Positions 1 through 6,350 of a stretch of 10,352 nucleotides of DNA are shown in pieces. The position numbers and the translations under genes are program-made. The notes beneath the pieces were generated by a model that searched no databases, had not been told where the DNA came from, and worked only from the letters and a program-made list of their open reading frames with translations. The stretch is from an uncultured Eubacteriales bacterium (GTDB lineage: Bacteria > Bacillota > Clostridia > Oscillospirales > CAG-272). Every line of letters starts with the position of its first letter. Within the stretch, counting starts at the first letter, position 1. The stretch lies in assembly GCA_902462015.1 (NCBI GenBank), contig CABPZV010000070.1, forward strand, positions 1 to 10,352, read 5' to 3'.

Positions 1-19
1 AATTTTAAATGATATAATA

Positions 20-44
20 ACCTCAAAGCTAAAAGCTTTGAGGT
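20..44 (+). terminator. Perfect 11-bp hairpin, possible end of an upstream gene
   Basis: ACCTCAAAGCT (20-30) and AGCTTTGAGGT (34-44) are exact reverse complements around a three-base AAA loop. No uninterrupted T-run follows; the next T-rich stretch is only at 53-60. It may terminate a transcript entering from the left, or be part of the leader ahead of hup. Its right arm shares bases 41-44 with an alternative pairing to 112-116, so the two folds exclude each other. Confidence 0.4.
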
Positions 45-116
45 CAGCAAGATTTGTTTTGCCGTCACTGACGGCGATTTTGCAGAGCAAAACCACGAAA
101 CATTGCGGTTCGACCT
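41..116 (+). other. Foldable leader-like sequence upstream of hup
   Basis: Several nested complementary segments are visible: AGGTC 41-45 with GACCT 112-116; GCAA 47-50 with TTGC 103-106; GTTTTGC 56-62 with GCAAAAC 87-93. A competing hairpin pairs GCCGTC 61-66 with GACGGC 70-75, and TTTTGC 78-83 can pair with GCAAAA 87-92. Taken together these could be a structured 5' leader of hup or a small RNA. I recognise no known RNA family, and short helices like these can arise by chance. I found no convincing housekeeping promoter in this stretch. Confidence 0.25.
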
Positions 117-174
117 GAATTAGATGTACTAATAAAGTATTGATTATAAAATCCTAAGAGGAGATATTTATTTA

Positions 175-447
175 ATGACTAAATCAAATATTATAGATGA
201 GCTTGCAAAGCGTACCGGTTTTAAAAAAAAGGTTGCCGAGTCAGTAGTTGATGCGTTATTTGATATAATCGAAGAATCACTTGCTTCTGGTGAAAAGGTT
301 CAGATCTCTGGATTCGGAACCTTCGAGCTCAGAGAACGTGGAGCACGAAACGGACGTAATCCTTTTACCGGAGAGCCAATGGTAATCGGTCCCACTCGTC
401 ATGTATCTTTTAACATTGGCAGGACGCTGAAGGAAAGAATAAAATAA
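175..447 (+). CDS. hup: HU family DNA-binding protein
   Basis: This is a 90-residue nucleoid-associated protein of the HU/IHF family, the usual length. HU dimers bend and compact DNA without strong sequence preference. The N-terminal helices (1-40) form the dimer body. GFGTFE (46-51) is the family signature, and RNP (61-63) lies at the tip of the beta arm that enters the minor groove, with the intercalating Pro63. The C-terminal end (GPTRHVSFNIGRTLKERIK) differs from the commoner PAFKAGKALKDAV pattern but keeps the basic face. The start is supported by AGAGGAG at 157-163, 11 bases upstream, which is slightly long spacing. It heads the block hup-rqcP-yabP-yabQ-divIC; HU next to yabO/rqcP is a common Clostridia/Bacilli arrangement. 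Confidence 0.96.
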   Translation: MTKSNIIDELAKRTGFKKKVAESVVDALFDIIEESLASGEKVQISGFGTFELRERGARNGRNPFTGEPMVIGPTRHVSFNIGRTLKERIK

Positions 448-456
448 ATTATATAC

Positions 457-560
457 TGCGGAGAAACGGACAGGCTTCATTTGCAGCTGTGGCTGTATGC
501 TGTGAAGTATTTTTCATGGCCTTATTTTGATTCACTATGAAGCAATTCCTTATCTCCGCA
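457..560 (+). promoter_or_regulatory. Candidate structured RNA (three-way junction) ahead of rqcP
   Basis: Four helices can form together without conflict. P1 pairs TGCGGAGA (457-464) with TCTCCGCA (553-560). P2 pairs GCTTCAT (474-480) with ATGAAGC (537-543). P3 is a 6-bp hairpin, TGCAGC (482-487) with GCTGTA (492-497), with a TGTG loop and one G-T pair. P4 pairs GTGAA (502-506) with TTCAC (531-535). P2, P3 and P4 meet in a three-way junction closed by P1. The rqcP ribosome binding site lies just after P1. It could be a leader element, an hup mRNA 3' end or a small RNA. I match it to no known riboswitch class. The pairings are seen directly; a function is inferred. Confidence 0.35.
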
Positions 561-587
561 CTTATTTTAGAAAGGAACAGCTTAAAA

Positions 588-830
588 ATGAGAATTGATA
601 AATTTTTAAAGGTGTCGAGAATAATAAAGCGCCGTACAGTTGCCAATGAGGCCTGCGATTCATCTCATATCATGGTGAACGGCAAGCCGGTAAAGGCGTC
701 TTATGATGTGAAGGAGGGGGACGAAATTACAGTGACTTTTGGGGAACGTTCTCTCAAAGTCCGTGTAAAGGATGTTCGTGAGCACGCACTAAAGGCTGAT
801 GCGGCGTCAATGTATGAGGTAATTTCATAA
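588..830 (+). CDS. rqcP: S4-domain ribosome quality control protein RqcP (YabO family)
   Basis: The product is 80 residues and is close to Bacillus RqcP/YabO throughout: MRIDKFLKVSRIIKRR at the start, then VNGKPVKASYDVKEGDEI and a terminal AASMYEV. RqcP binds 23S rRNA and the P-site tRNA on obstructed 50S subunits and works with RqcH (NEMF homologue) to add C-terminal alanine tails to stalled nascent chains. The S4 fold covers about residues 1-65. An upstream in-frame ATG at 537 would add 17 residues, but the family starts at MR-DKFLK and GAAAGGAAC (570-578) precedes 588, so the shorter form is chosen. The 140-base gap after hup suggests it may have its own control. Confidence 0.93.
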   Translation: MRIDKFLKVSRIIKRRTVANEACDSSHIMVNGKPVKASYDVKEGDEITVTFGERSLKVRVKDVREHALKADAASMYEVIS

Positions 831-859
831 GCTTTTTGTGTCTATGTTCCGTCTGTTAT

Positions 860-888
860 GAATACATCTGATTATTTGATCATATCAT
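860..888 (+). promoter_or_regulatory. Candidate sigma-E (mother-cell) promoter for yabP
   Basis: GAATACA (860-866) and CATATCAT (881-888) are separated by 14 bases. This resembles, imperfectly, the sporulation sigma-E pattern of an ATA-containing -35 and a CATA-n-n-n-T -10. Transcription would start about 45 bases before the yabP start. The assignment leans on knowledge that yabP-yabQ are sigma-E controlled in Bacillus; the motif alone would be weak. Confidence 0.3.
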
Positions 889-941
889 GTTTCTGAAAGA
901 ATTTTGATAGAAATACTGAAATTGACAAGTGGGGTTGTGAA

Positions 942-1352
942 ATGGCAGACAGAAACAGATTGTCAGACAGACAAACCGGGCATACAGTAACTATGAAGGG
1001 CAGAAAATCACTGAAAATCAGCGGTGTCGAGGATGTACTTTCCTTCGATGAGGACAGCATTATTATGCAGACTTGTATGGGAACACTGTCTATAGACGGT
1101 GATACTCTGCATATTGTAAGTTTTAACTCACCGCAGAACTCTGAAAATTTTTCTGCGCGGCAGTCCCAGGAGAGTCAGAGCGGAGAAACTCATCGTATGT
1201 CATTATACTATGATGATTCCGACGGAGATGCGGTTATTCCGCTTCAAACAGGATGTATTGTGATTGACGGGAATATTAACGGACTTATTTATACTGATGA
1301 TGAAAAACCGGATGAGCGCGGAGGTTTTTTTGGTCTTTTCCGAAAGCGCTGA
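942..1352 (+). CDS. yabP: Sporulation protein YabP with enlarged internal loop
   Basis: Residues 14-62 (HTVTMKGRKSLKISGVEDV, then SFDED, MQTCMGTLSIDGDTLHIVSFN) and 103-119 (TGCIVIDGNINGLIYTD) carry the conserved strands of YabP/YqfC-type sporulation proteins, and the product ends in the usual GFF-LF basic tail. YabP is a sporulation protein made in the mother cell; its exact role is unresolved. At 136 residues it is longer than the roughly 100 of Bacillus YabP. The extra length lies in residues 63-102, a Ser/Gln/Asp-rich stretch (NFSARQSQESQSGE) between two strands that are normally almost adjacent. The start at 942 follows AAGTGGGG (927-934). It sits directly before yabQ, the conserved partner. 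Confidence 0.87.
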   Translation: MADRNRLSDRQTGHTVTMKGRKSLKISGVEDVLSFDEDSIIMQTCMGTLSIDGDTLHIVSFNSPQNSENFSARQSQESQSGETHRMSLYYDDSDGDAVIPLQTGCIVIDGNINGLIYTDDEKPDERGGFFGLFRKR

Positions 1353-1480
1353 AGCAGCTCAATAGTTTGAAAACAAAAAATTCAGTCAGCGGTATATTGT
1401 CTGTCCGATACACTGGTCGGTACTTTTCGTCGGGTAAAGCTGAAATGCAGTAAGTTTGTACATAAGGAATGGTCATAAAA

Positions 1481-2080
1481 ATGGAGCATGTTTCGCAGTC
1501 TGCGCTGATATCACTTGCACTGTATGGTGCTGCGGTTGGTGTGCTGCTCGGAATTGTATATGATGTATTCAGAATTTTGCGGATAGCTGTCGAACCTTCC
1601 AATAGATTGCGGCTTCTTAATATTATCACCGACAAGAAAACTGCGGATGAGAAAAAGCCGTATGGCGAGACAGTCCGAACTGTTATTATCGCAATTGAGG
1701 ATATAATATATTCTATTATTTGTGCCGTCGTAATTTCGGTGATGATATTTCATATTAATTCCGGGCATCCGAGATGGTTTATTCTGCTTGGTACGGCGTT
1801 GGGATTTTTTGTCTACTATTTTACTGTGGGAAAAATTGTAATGCTTTTTTCATCATATATAATTCTGTTTGTAAGAACAGTTTTTATGTTTGTTATGAAA
1901 TTGACATTATTCCCGCTTTTAAAGCTAATCAGCTTCCTTTCCAGGATTGCTGTGAGGCTTCTTCGCCGGTTGACTTGTGCTGCGGTTGGGAAAATGCTGT
2001 ATAACAGAGAGTTAAAGGCGTCGAAAAGAGGTTATAATATGGCGGATTCGGTGTTAAGGGAGCTTACAGTACAAAAATAA
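1481..2080 (+). CDS. yabQ: Spore cortex biosynthesis membrane protein YabQ
   Basis: The product is 199 residues from the chosen start (MEHVSQSALISLALYG). The N-terminal pattern, a hydrophobic helix at about 10-28 with GAAVGVLLGIVYDVFRILR, is characteristic of YabQ. Further membrane segments lie at about 64-83, 91-111 and 113-140, followed by a basic tail. In Bacillus, YabQ localises to the forespore outer membrane and is needed for cortex formation. An in-frame ATG at 1469 would add four residues, but AAGGA (1464-1468) directly abuts it, whereas it lies 12 bases before 1481. The gene follows yabP as expected and is probably co-regulated with it. Confidence 0.85.
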   Translation: MEHVSQSALISLALYGAAVGVLLGIVYDVFRILRIAVEPSNRLRLLNIITDKKTADEKKPYGETVRTVIIAIEDIIYSIICAVVISVMIFHINSGHPRWFILLGTALGFFVYYFTVGKIVMLFSSYIILFVRTVFMFVMKLTLFPLLKLISFLSRIAVRLLRRLTCAAVGKMLYNRELKASKRGYNMADSVLRELTVQK

Positions 2081-2296
2081 TCCGAAAATAAATTAAATTT
2101 TATTTTTTTGTGGCATTTATTAAAATTGTGTGTTATAATTGTTTTTAGTATAAAAAACAAAACGCTACGGAAAAGTATAATCATGATATTATATGATGAA
2201 AAAGGGTCTTAGGATTGGCCGATTAAACAGCGAACGATTTTTTAATTATTTAGCGTGTTATATTTACTGCAGGTGTAAGGGGGAAGTTAAAATAAA
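2081..2296 (+). other. AT-rich gap between yabQ and divIC with possible promoter
   Basis: No gene is visible in these 216 bases. An all-AT hairpin pairs AAAATAAA (2085-2092) with TTTATTTT (2099-2106) and runs into further T residues, so it could be a weak terminator for yabQ. A perfect TATAAT lies at 2134-2139, but the sequence 17 bases upstream (TGGCAT, 2111-2116) is a poor -35. More AT-rich -10-like words occur at 2178-2200. A promoter for divIC here would separate vegetative divIC from the sporulation pair yabP-yabQ; this is inferred. Confidence 0.35.
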
Positions 2297-2596
2297 GTGA
2301 GTAACCGTTATATTATTCCTGAAAAACGGCTCAGTATCTTTGTTAAAGCGGCTATTATTACTTTTATTTGTTTTTGTATAGCGTCTATTGTGGGGCAGCA
2401 GTTTACATATAATAATTGTTGTCAGGAGCAGCTTTTACTTCAAAATGAACTTGATGATAAGACAGAAGAATTGGAAGAGCTTCAGGAGCTTCTTGAGGGT
2501 GAGCTTGATGATGACTATGTGAAAAAAATTGCTCGTAAAAGTCTTGGATACCATATGCCCGATGAAGTAATATATTATAATAATCTGACTAAATAA
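2297..2596 (+). CDS. divIC: Septum formation initiator DivIC (FtsB family)
   Basis: This is a 99-residue bitopic membrane protein: a short cytoplasmic tail (1-14), one membrane helix (about 15-34), a Glu/Leu-rich coiled coil (about 40-70), and the conserved family end DDDYVKKIARKSLGYHMPDEVIYYN. DivIC pairs with FtsL in the divisome and, with DivIB/FtsQ, helps activate septal peptidoglycan synthesis. The GTG start is supported by AAGGGGGAAG at 2277-2286. Its place after yabQ matches the Bacillus order. A tight 12-base gap to the serine hydrolase gene suggests co-transcription. Confidence 0.9.
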   Translation: MSNRYIIPEKRLSIFVKAAIITFICFCIASIVGQQFTYNNCCQEQLLLQNELDDKTEELEELQELLEGELDDDYVKKIARKSLGYHMPDEVIYYNNLTK

Positions 2597-2608
2597 AGTG
2601 TAAAGGCT

Positions 2609-3868
2609 ATGAAGAGTAAGTTTAAAAAGAGGAAGATATCAAACAGCAAAATTTTGATTGTCACACTGTCTGTAGCAGCAGTTTTTTTGATTGCGGCTAA
2701 TATCGTTTTTGTCAGTTTGTATTTGTCTGGAAAACAGCCGGATTCAGTAATTGCTTCCGCGCCGTCAGATGAAGCTGACGTGTTGCGCGGTGAGCTTGCA
2801 GCAGCTGTTTCAGAGAGGGATGAGCTTCGGCAGAGACTGTCTGAATATGAAAACGAAGACAGAGAAGAGTTTCCTGAGCTTATTACGGAAATAGAACAAA
2901 AAAATTCTTATATAAGCCGTCTCGAAGAGAATATAGAATTACTTCAGGGAACATACGCTTCTGATGCGAAAAATCAGGCAAAGCTTTTTTCTGAATTATC
3001 TGATCTAATTGCAACTCCGGTATTGATCGAGGAAGAAATTGAGAAATCTGTGATAACAGATGATGGGCCTTTGACAGCTATTGTCACAGAGTGCAGGATG
3101 CCTAAGCTATCTCTTTGTTATCTTGATTTGGAGAGCGGATATACTTTCTCGTTTAACGGAGATCTTCAGTTTGATTCGGCAAGCGTTGTTAAAGCGCCGT
3201 ATATACTTTCTATTCTCAAGGCGGCGTCGGATGAGTGTTCAGAGAGACAGAAGAAGCTTGCGGATGGCGTGTCAGAGGGCGAGCTGGGTACGCCTTATTA
3301 TGACTTTACAAAATCTATTGTTTATTCGGAAAAGGAATATTATCAGCCGGGGACAGGAGTAATTGCTTCGAGAGGAGAAGGTATTACATATACATTTTCA
3401 GATTTGATCGGATATACTTTATCCGACAGCGACAATGTTGCATTTCATGTTCTTACGGAGGAATACGGACATAAGCTTCTTCACTCGCTGGTGCGTGAAG
3501 AAGGGTGGACGTCAATGTACGATACGACAATAAATATGTCTGCAAAGGACGGGTGCAGCATAATGAAGTCAATATATGAATTTACCGAAAACGGGGAAGA
3601 ATATTCGTCTCTTATGAAAAATGCTCTTATCGGAAGTGCGCAGCCTAATTTAGTTATGACTCTCAGCGGCGGCCGTGATGTTGCCCATAAATATGGCTGG
3701 GATTACGGTTCGTATCATGATATAGGTATCGTATATGATGAGCACCCTTACGCTGTGGCAGTTTTTTCGGATTATGACGGCTTTAATTCGGATCAGGTTT
3801 CTTATATGCAGAAACTTCTTCGCCTTGTAGATGAGCTGCATAATGCATATTATGACGGCGTCAGATAA
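2609..3868 (+). CDS. Membrane-anchored coiled-coil serine hydrolase, class A beta-lactamase-like
   Basis: The product is 419 residues: a basic cytoplasmic tail (1-14), a membrane helix (about 15-39), an acidic coiled coil (about 53-118) and an extracytoplasmic domain (about 155-415) with penicillin-recognising-enzyme motifs. These are S192-V-V-K195 (nucleophile and general base), S274-D-N276, and K361-Y-G363 in the position of KTG. I see no omega-loop ExxxN motif, so a role in peptidoglycan metabolism or sensing is likelier than penicillin hydrolysis; the substrate is unknown. The start has only a weak AAAGG at 2602-2606. It follows divIC by 12 bases, and both proteins share the same topology (helix then coiled coil), which hints at a septal or wall role. 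This functional link is inferred. Confidence 0.85.
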   Translation: MKSKFKKRKISNSKILIVTLSVAAVFLIAANIVFVSLYLSGKQPDSVIASAPSDEADVLRGELAAAVSERDELRQRLSEYENEDREEFPELITEIEQKNSYISRLEENIELLQGTYASDAKNQAKLFSELSDLIATPVLIEEEIEKSVITDDGPLTAIVTECRMPKLSLCYLDLESGYTFSFNGDLQFDSASVVKAPYILSILKAASDECSERQKKLADGVSEGELGTPYYDFTKSIVYSEKEYYQPGTGVIASRGEGITYTFSDLIGYTLSDSDNVAFHVLTEEYGHKLLHSLVREEGWTSMYDTTINMSAKDGCSIMKSIYEFTENGEEYSSLMKNALIGSAQPNLVMTLSGGRDVAHKYGWDYGSYHDIGIVYDEHPYAVAVFSDYDGFNSDQVSYMQKLLRLVDELHNAYYDGVR

Positions 3869-4031
3869 GGAAAACAATAATAATGCTTTAAATAAAATTA
3901 TAAAATCGGGTATAACTTTTGGAAGCGCACTGGCTATGGTTATTAGTTATGCAGCTTGTCTTTGTATGATGGGCAATCTTTCATTAGCTGTTGAGCTTGG
4001 TGTATATTTGGTTTATTTTGTTATAAAGTAG
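3852..4031 (+). CDS. Small hydrophobic membrane protein of unknown function
   Basis: A 59-residue ORF has an Asn/Lys-rich head (MTASDKENNNNALNKIIK) and a hydrophobic rest (about 19-58), with GITFGSALAMVISYA as its most distinctive stretch. It could hold one or two membrane segments. It overlaps the serine hydrolase stop by 17 bases, so translation could be coupled; no Shine-Dalgarno sequence is visible. In-frame ATGs at 3831 and 3843 would lengthen it slightly. It lies before the hairpin at 4063-4095, within the same apparent transcript. I do not recognise a named family. Non-random hydrophobicity and position support it being real, but homologues are not verified. Confidence 0.55.
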   Translation: MTASDKENNNNALNKIIKSGITFGSALAMVISYAACLCMMGNLSLAVELGVYLVYFVIK

Positions 4032-4062
4032 TGATGAAAATCTGCATTAATGTGTTTGTAAT

Positions 4063-4105
4063 GGCTTACGTCAGATAATAGCACTGTCGTAAGCCGATTA
4101 TTATT
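4063..4105 (+). terminator. Probable terminator after the divIC operon
   Basis: GGCTTACG (4063-4070) pairs exactly with CGTAAGCC (4088-4095). After one T-T mismatch the stem continues with CAG (4072-4074) and CTG (4084-4086) around a nine-base loop. The following sequence is A/T-rich with short T-runs instead of a long U-tract, so termination may be moderate. It separates the divIC unit from the groESL promoter. Confidence 0.6.
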
Positions 4106-4154
4106 TAATTAATTATTTATCTGTTAAATATATGTAAACAAAGCAAAATAAACC

Positions 4155-4183
4155 TTGATTTTAATAATAATAATGTGTATAAT
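4155..4183 (+). promoter_or_regulatory. Housekeeping (sigma-A) promoter of groESL
   Basis: TTGATT (4155-4160) and a perfect TATAAT (4178-4183) are separated by exactly 17 bases. The predicted start, around 4190, falls just before the CIRCE operator, the standard arrangement for HrcA-repressed chaperonin operons. Confidence 0.88.
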
Positions 4184-4195
4184 AATAGACAGTGA

Positions 4196-4222
4196 TTGGC
4201 ACTCAAGATAGAAGAGTGCTAA
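4196..4222 (+). promoter_or_regulatory. CIRCE operator (HrcA binding site)
   Basis: TTGGCACTC, nine spacer bases, then GAGTGCTAA. This matches the CIRCE consensus TTAGCACTC-N9-GAGTGCTAA with one deviation (G for A at 4198). HrcA binds here to repress groESL, and release during heat stress induces it. Its position overlapping the transcription start and leader region is typical. hrcA itself is not in the window. Confidence 0.96.
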
Positions 4223-4270
4223 TCGTGTATAAATCAAAGAAATTAGTATAAGTATTCAGGAGGGATTGTT

Positions 4271-4555
4271 ATGAAACTTAAACCGCTTGCAGACAGAGTT
4301 GTCATTAAGATGGTTGAAGCTGAAGAAACTACAAAAAGTGGTATTATCCTTGCAGGAAGTGCAAAAGAAAAGCCGCAGGTTGCGGAGATTATAGCTGTAG
4401 GTCCCGGAGGAGTTGTTGACGGTAAGGATGTTGTAATGACTGTCGAGGTTGGACAAAAGGTTATAACAAGCAAATACTCCGGAACAGAAGTAAAGTGCGA
4501 CGGAACTGAGTACATGATTGTACGTCAGAGTGATATTCTTGCAATTGTTGAATAA
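4271..4555 (+). CDS. groES: Co-chaperonin GroES
   Basis: This 94-residue protein forms the heptameric lid that caps the GroEL ring and encloses the folding client. The N-terminal LKPLADRVVIK and the terminal YMIVRQSDILAIVE are family-typical. The mobile loop (about 17-34) contains the hydrophobic triplet I25-I26-L27 that docks on GroEL apical domains. AGGAGGG at 4258-4264 gives an ideal six-base spacing to the start. It is first in the operon behind the CIRCE-controlled promoter, 61 bases before groEL. Confidence 0.98.
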   Translation: MKLKPLADRVVIKMVEAEETTKSGIILAGSAKEKPQVAEIIAVGPGGVVDGKDVVMTVEVGQKVITSKYSGTEVKCDGTEYMIVRQSDILAIVE

Positions 4556-4616
4556 TACTTGGTAATTTATATTAGCAGATATATTTCTTAATGAGAAAAA
4601 ACAGGAGGCATTAATT

Positions 4617-6254
4617 ATGTCAAAAGAACTTATGTATGGAATCGAAGCGAGAAACGCTCTGCTTCGCGGAATTGACAAGCTTGCAGATACGGTAAAAATA
4701 ACTCTCGGTCCTAAGGGTAGAAACGTGGTACTCGAGAAAAAATACGGAGCTCCGCTTATTATCAATGACGGAGTTACAATTGCTAAAGAGATTGAACTTG
4801 ACGATGCAATGGAGAACATGGGAGCTCAGCTTATTAAAGAGGTTGCCACAAAAACAAATGATGCAGCAGGAGACGGTACGACTACAGCGACTGTTCTTGC
4901 TCAGGTTCTCATTCGTGAGGGAATGAAGAATGTTACTGCCGGAGCTAACCCGATGGTACTTCGCAAAGGTATTTCCAAGGCAGTCGATAAAGCTGTTGAC
5001 GAGCTTAAGAAAATGAGCAAAAAGGTCAACGGTTCTGAGGATATAGCAAGAGTTGGAACAATTTCTGCAGACGATCCGGTAATCGGACATCTTATTGCAG
5101 ACGCTATGGAAAAGGTTTCGGCTGACGGCGTTATTACGGTGGAGGAGTCCAAGTCTGCAGATACCTACTGCGAGGTTGTAGAGGGTATGCAGTTTGACCG
5201 CGGCTATCTCTCACCTTACATGGCAACCGATACAGATAAGATGGAGGCTGTTATCGACGACGCTCTTATTCTTATTACAGACAAGAAAATCTCCAATATT
5301 CAGGAAATTCTTCCTCTTCTTGAGCAGATTGTTCAGGCAGGCAAGAAGCTGCTTATCATTGCCGAAGATGTTGAAGGAGAAGCTCTTACAACACTGGTTC
5401 TCAATAAGCTTCGCGGAACATTTACATGCGTAGCTGTTAAAGCCCCCGGATTTGGAGATCGCCGCAAAGAAATGCTTCGCGACATTGCAATTCTGACAGG
5501 CGGTGAAGTTATTTCCGATGAGCTTGGTCTTGAGCTTAAGGATGCTCAGATGTCTCAGCTTGGACATGCAAGACAGGTTAAGATTAATAAAGAAAATACA
5601 ATTATTGTCGGAGGAGCCGGTGATTCAGACGAAATTAAGGGACGTGTTTCTCAGATTCGTTCTGCAATTGAAACAACTACATCGGATTTTGACCGCGAAA
5701 AGCTTCAGGAGCGTCTGGCTAAGCTCGCGGGCGGTGTCGCTGTTATCAAGGTTGGTGCTGCTACCGAGACAGAGATGAAAGAGAAAAAGCTTCGTATAGA
5801 GGATGCTTTGAATGCTACAAAGGCTGCAGTTGAAGAAGGCATTGTCGCAGGCGGCGGAACAGCGTTTGTAAATATCATTCCTGCGGTTGCTGATGTTGCT
5901 AATTCACTTGACGGTGATGAAAAGACAGGCGCAAAACTTGTTGTTCGTGCGCTTGAAGAGCCTCTTCGTCAGATTGTAAATAATGCCGGTCATGAAGCTT
6001 CTGTTGTTGTTGATAAGGTTATAAACAGCGGTAAGGCTGGATATGGCTTTGACGCAGCTAATGAGAAATATCTCGATATGGTTGACGCCGGAATTGTAGA
6101 TCCTACTAAGGTTTCACGTTCTGCTTTACAGAATGCTGCTTCTATTGCTTCAATTGTTCTCACCACTGAGGCGCTTGTTGCAGATAAGAAAGAACCTGCA
6201 GCAGCAGCTCCAGCTGCTCCTGGAATGGACGGCGGTATGGGCGGTATGTATTGA
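4617..6254 (+). CDS. groEL: Chaperonin GroEL (Hsp60)
   Basis: A full-length 545-residue chaperonin subunit. The equatorial ATP-binding elements are present: TLGPKGRNVVL (29-39), NDGVTIAKEIEL (50-61) and GDGTTTATVLAQ (85-96), with D86 equivalent to the catalytic-cycle Asp87 of E. coli. Later come the apical-domain region and the conserved VGAATETEMKEKK, IEDALNATKAAVEEGIVAGGG block. The tail is short and Gly/Met-rich and ends in GGMY. AGGAGG at 4603-4608 sits eight bases before the start. Together with GroES it forms the ATP-driven folding chamber in the cytoplasm. It shares the CIRCE-regulated transcript, which ends at the terminator at 6291-6329. Confidence 0.99.
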   Translation: MSKELMYGIEARNALLRGIDKLADTVKITLGPKGRNVVLEKKYGAPLIINDGVTIAKEIELDDAMENMGAQLIKEVATKTNDAAGDGTTTATVLAQVLIREGMKNVTAGANPMVLRKGISKAVDKAVDELKKMSKKVNGSEDIARVGTISADDPVIGHLIADAMEKVSADGVITVEESKSADTYCEVVEGMQFDRGYLSPYMATDTDKMEAVIDDALILITDKKISNIQEILPLLEQIVQAGKKLLIIAEDVEGEALTTLVLNKLRGTFTCVAVKAPGFGDRRKEMLRDIAILTGGEVISDELGLELKDAQMSQLGHARQVKINKENTIIVGGAGDSDEIKGRVSQIRSAIETTTSDFDREKLQERLAKLAGGVAVIKVGAATETEMKEKKLRIEDALNATKAAVEEGIVAGGGTAFVNIIPAVADVANSLDGDEKTGAKLVVRALEEPLRQIVNNAGHEASVVVDKVINSGKAGYGFDAANEKYLDMVDAGIVDPTKVSRSALQNAASIASIVLTTEALVADKKEPAAAAPAAPGMDGGMGGMY

Positions 6255-6266
6255 TAATCGATTATC
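6253..6266. repeat. Perfect 14-bp palindrome over the groEL stop codon
   Basis: GATAATCGATTATC equals its own reverse complement and overlaps the groEL stop (6252-6254). It might be a protein binding site or a small mRNA hairpin, or chance. It lies 24 bases before the terminator stem. Confidence 0.4.
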
Positions 6267-6290
6267 GCGAAAAATTATTATAACTATTGA

Positions 6291-6329
6291 AGATGCCTTC
6301 CAATATAAATTTGGGAGGCATTTTCTTTT
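6291..6329 (+). terminator. Intrinsic terminator of the groESL operon
   Basis: The arms at 6293-6303 and 6311-6321 form an 11-bp stem (core ATGCCT with AGGCAT, one G-T pair) around a seven-base loop. The T-rich run TTTTCTTTT (6321-6329) follows directly. This is a standard rho-independent terminator. Confidence 0.9.
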
Positions 6330-6350
6330 GCTTATACAAATTTAATCACC

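Noticed and set aside
537..587. N-terminal extension of RqcP from the ATG at 537
   Set aside because: The extra 17 residues match nothing in the family, no ribosome binding site precedes 537, and a good one precedes 588 where known RqcP proteins begin.
2111..2139. Sigma-54 promoter suggested by TGGCAT
   Set aside because: The required GC of the -12 element is absent at the right distance; a sigma-A-like -10 at 2134-2139 is the simpler reading.
4256..4819. 187-residue minus-strand ORF across groES and groEL
   Set aside because: It is antisense to two unmistakable chaperonin genes, and its product is Ser/Asn/Phe-rich shadow sequence.
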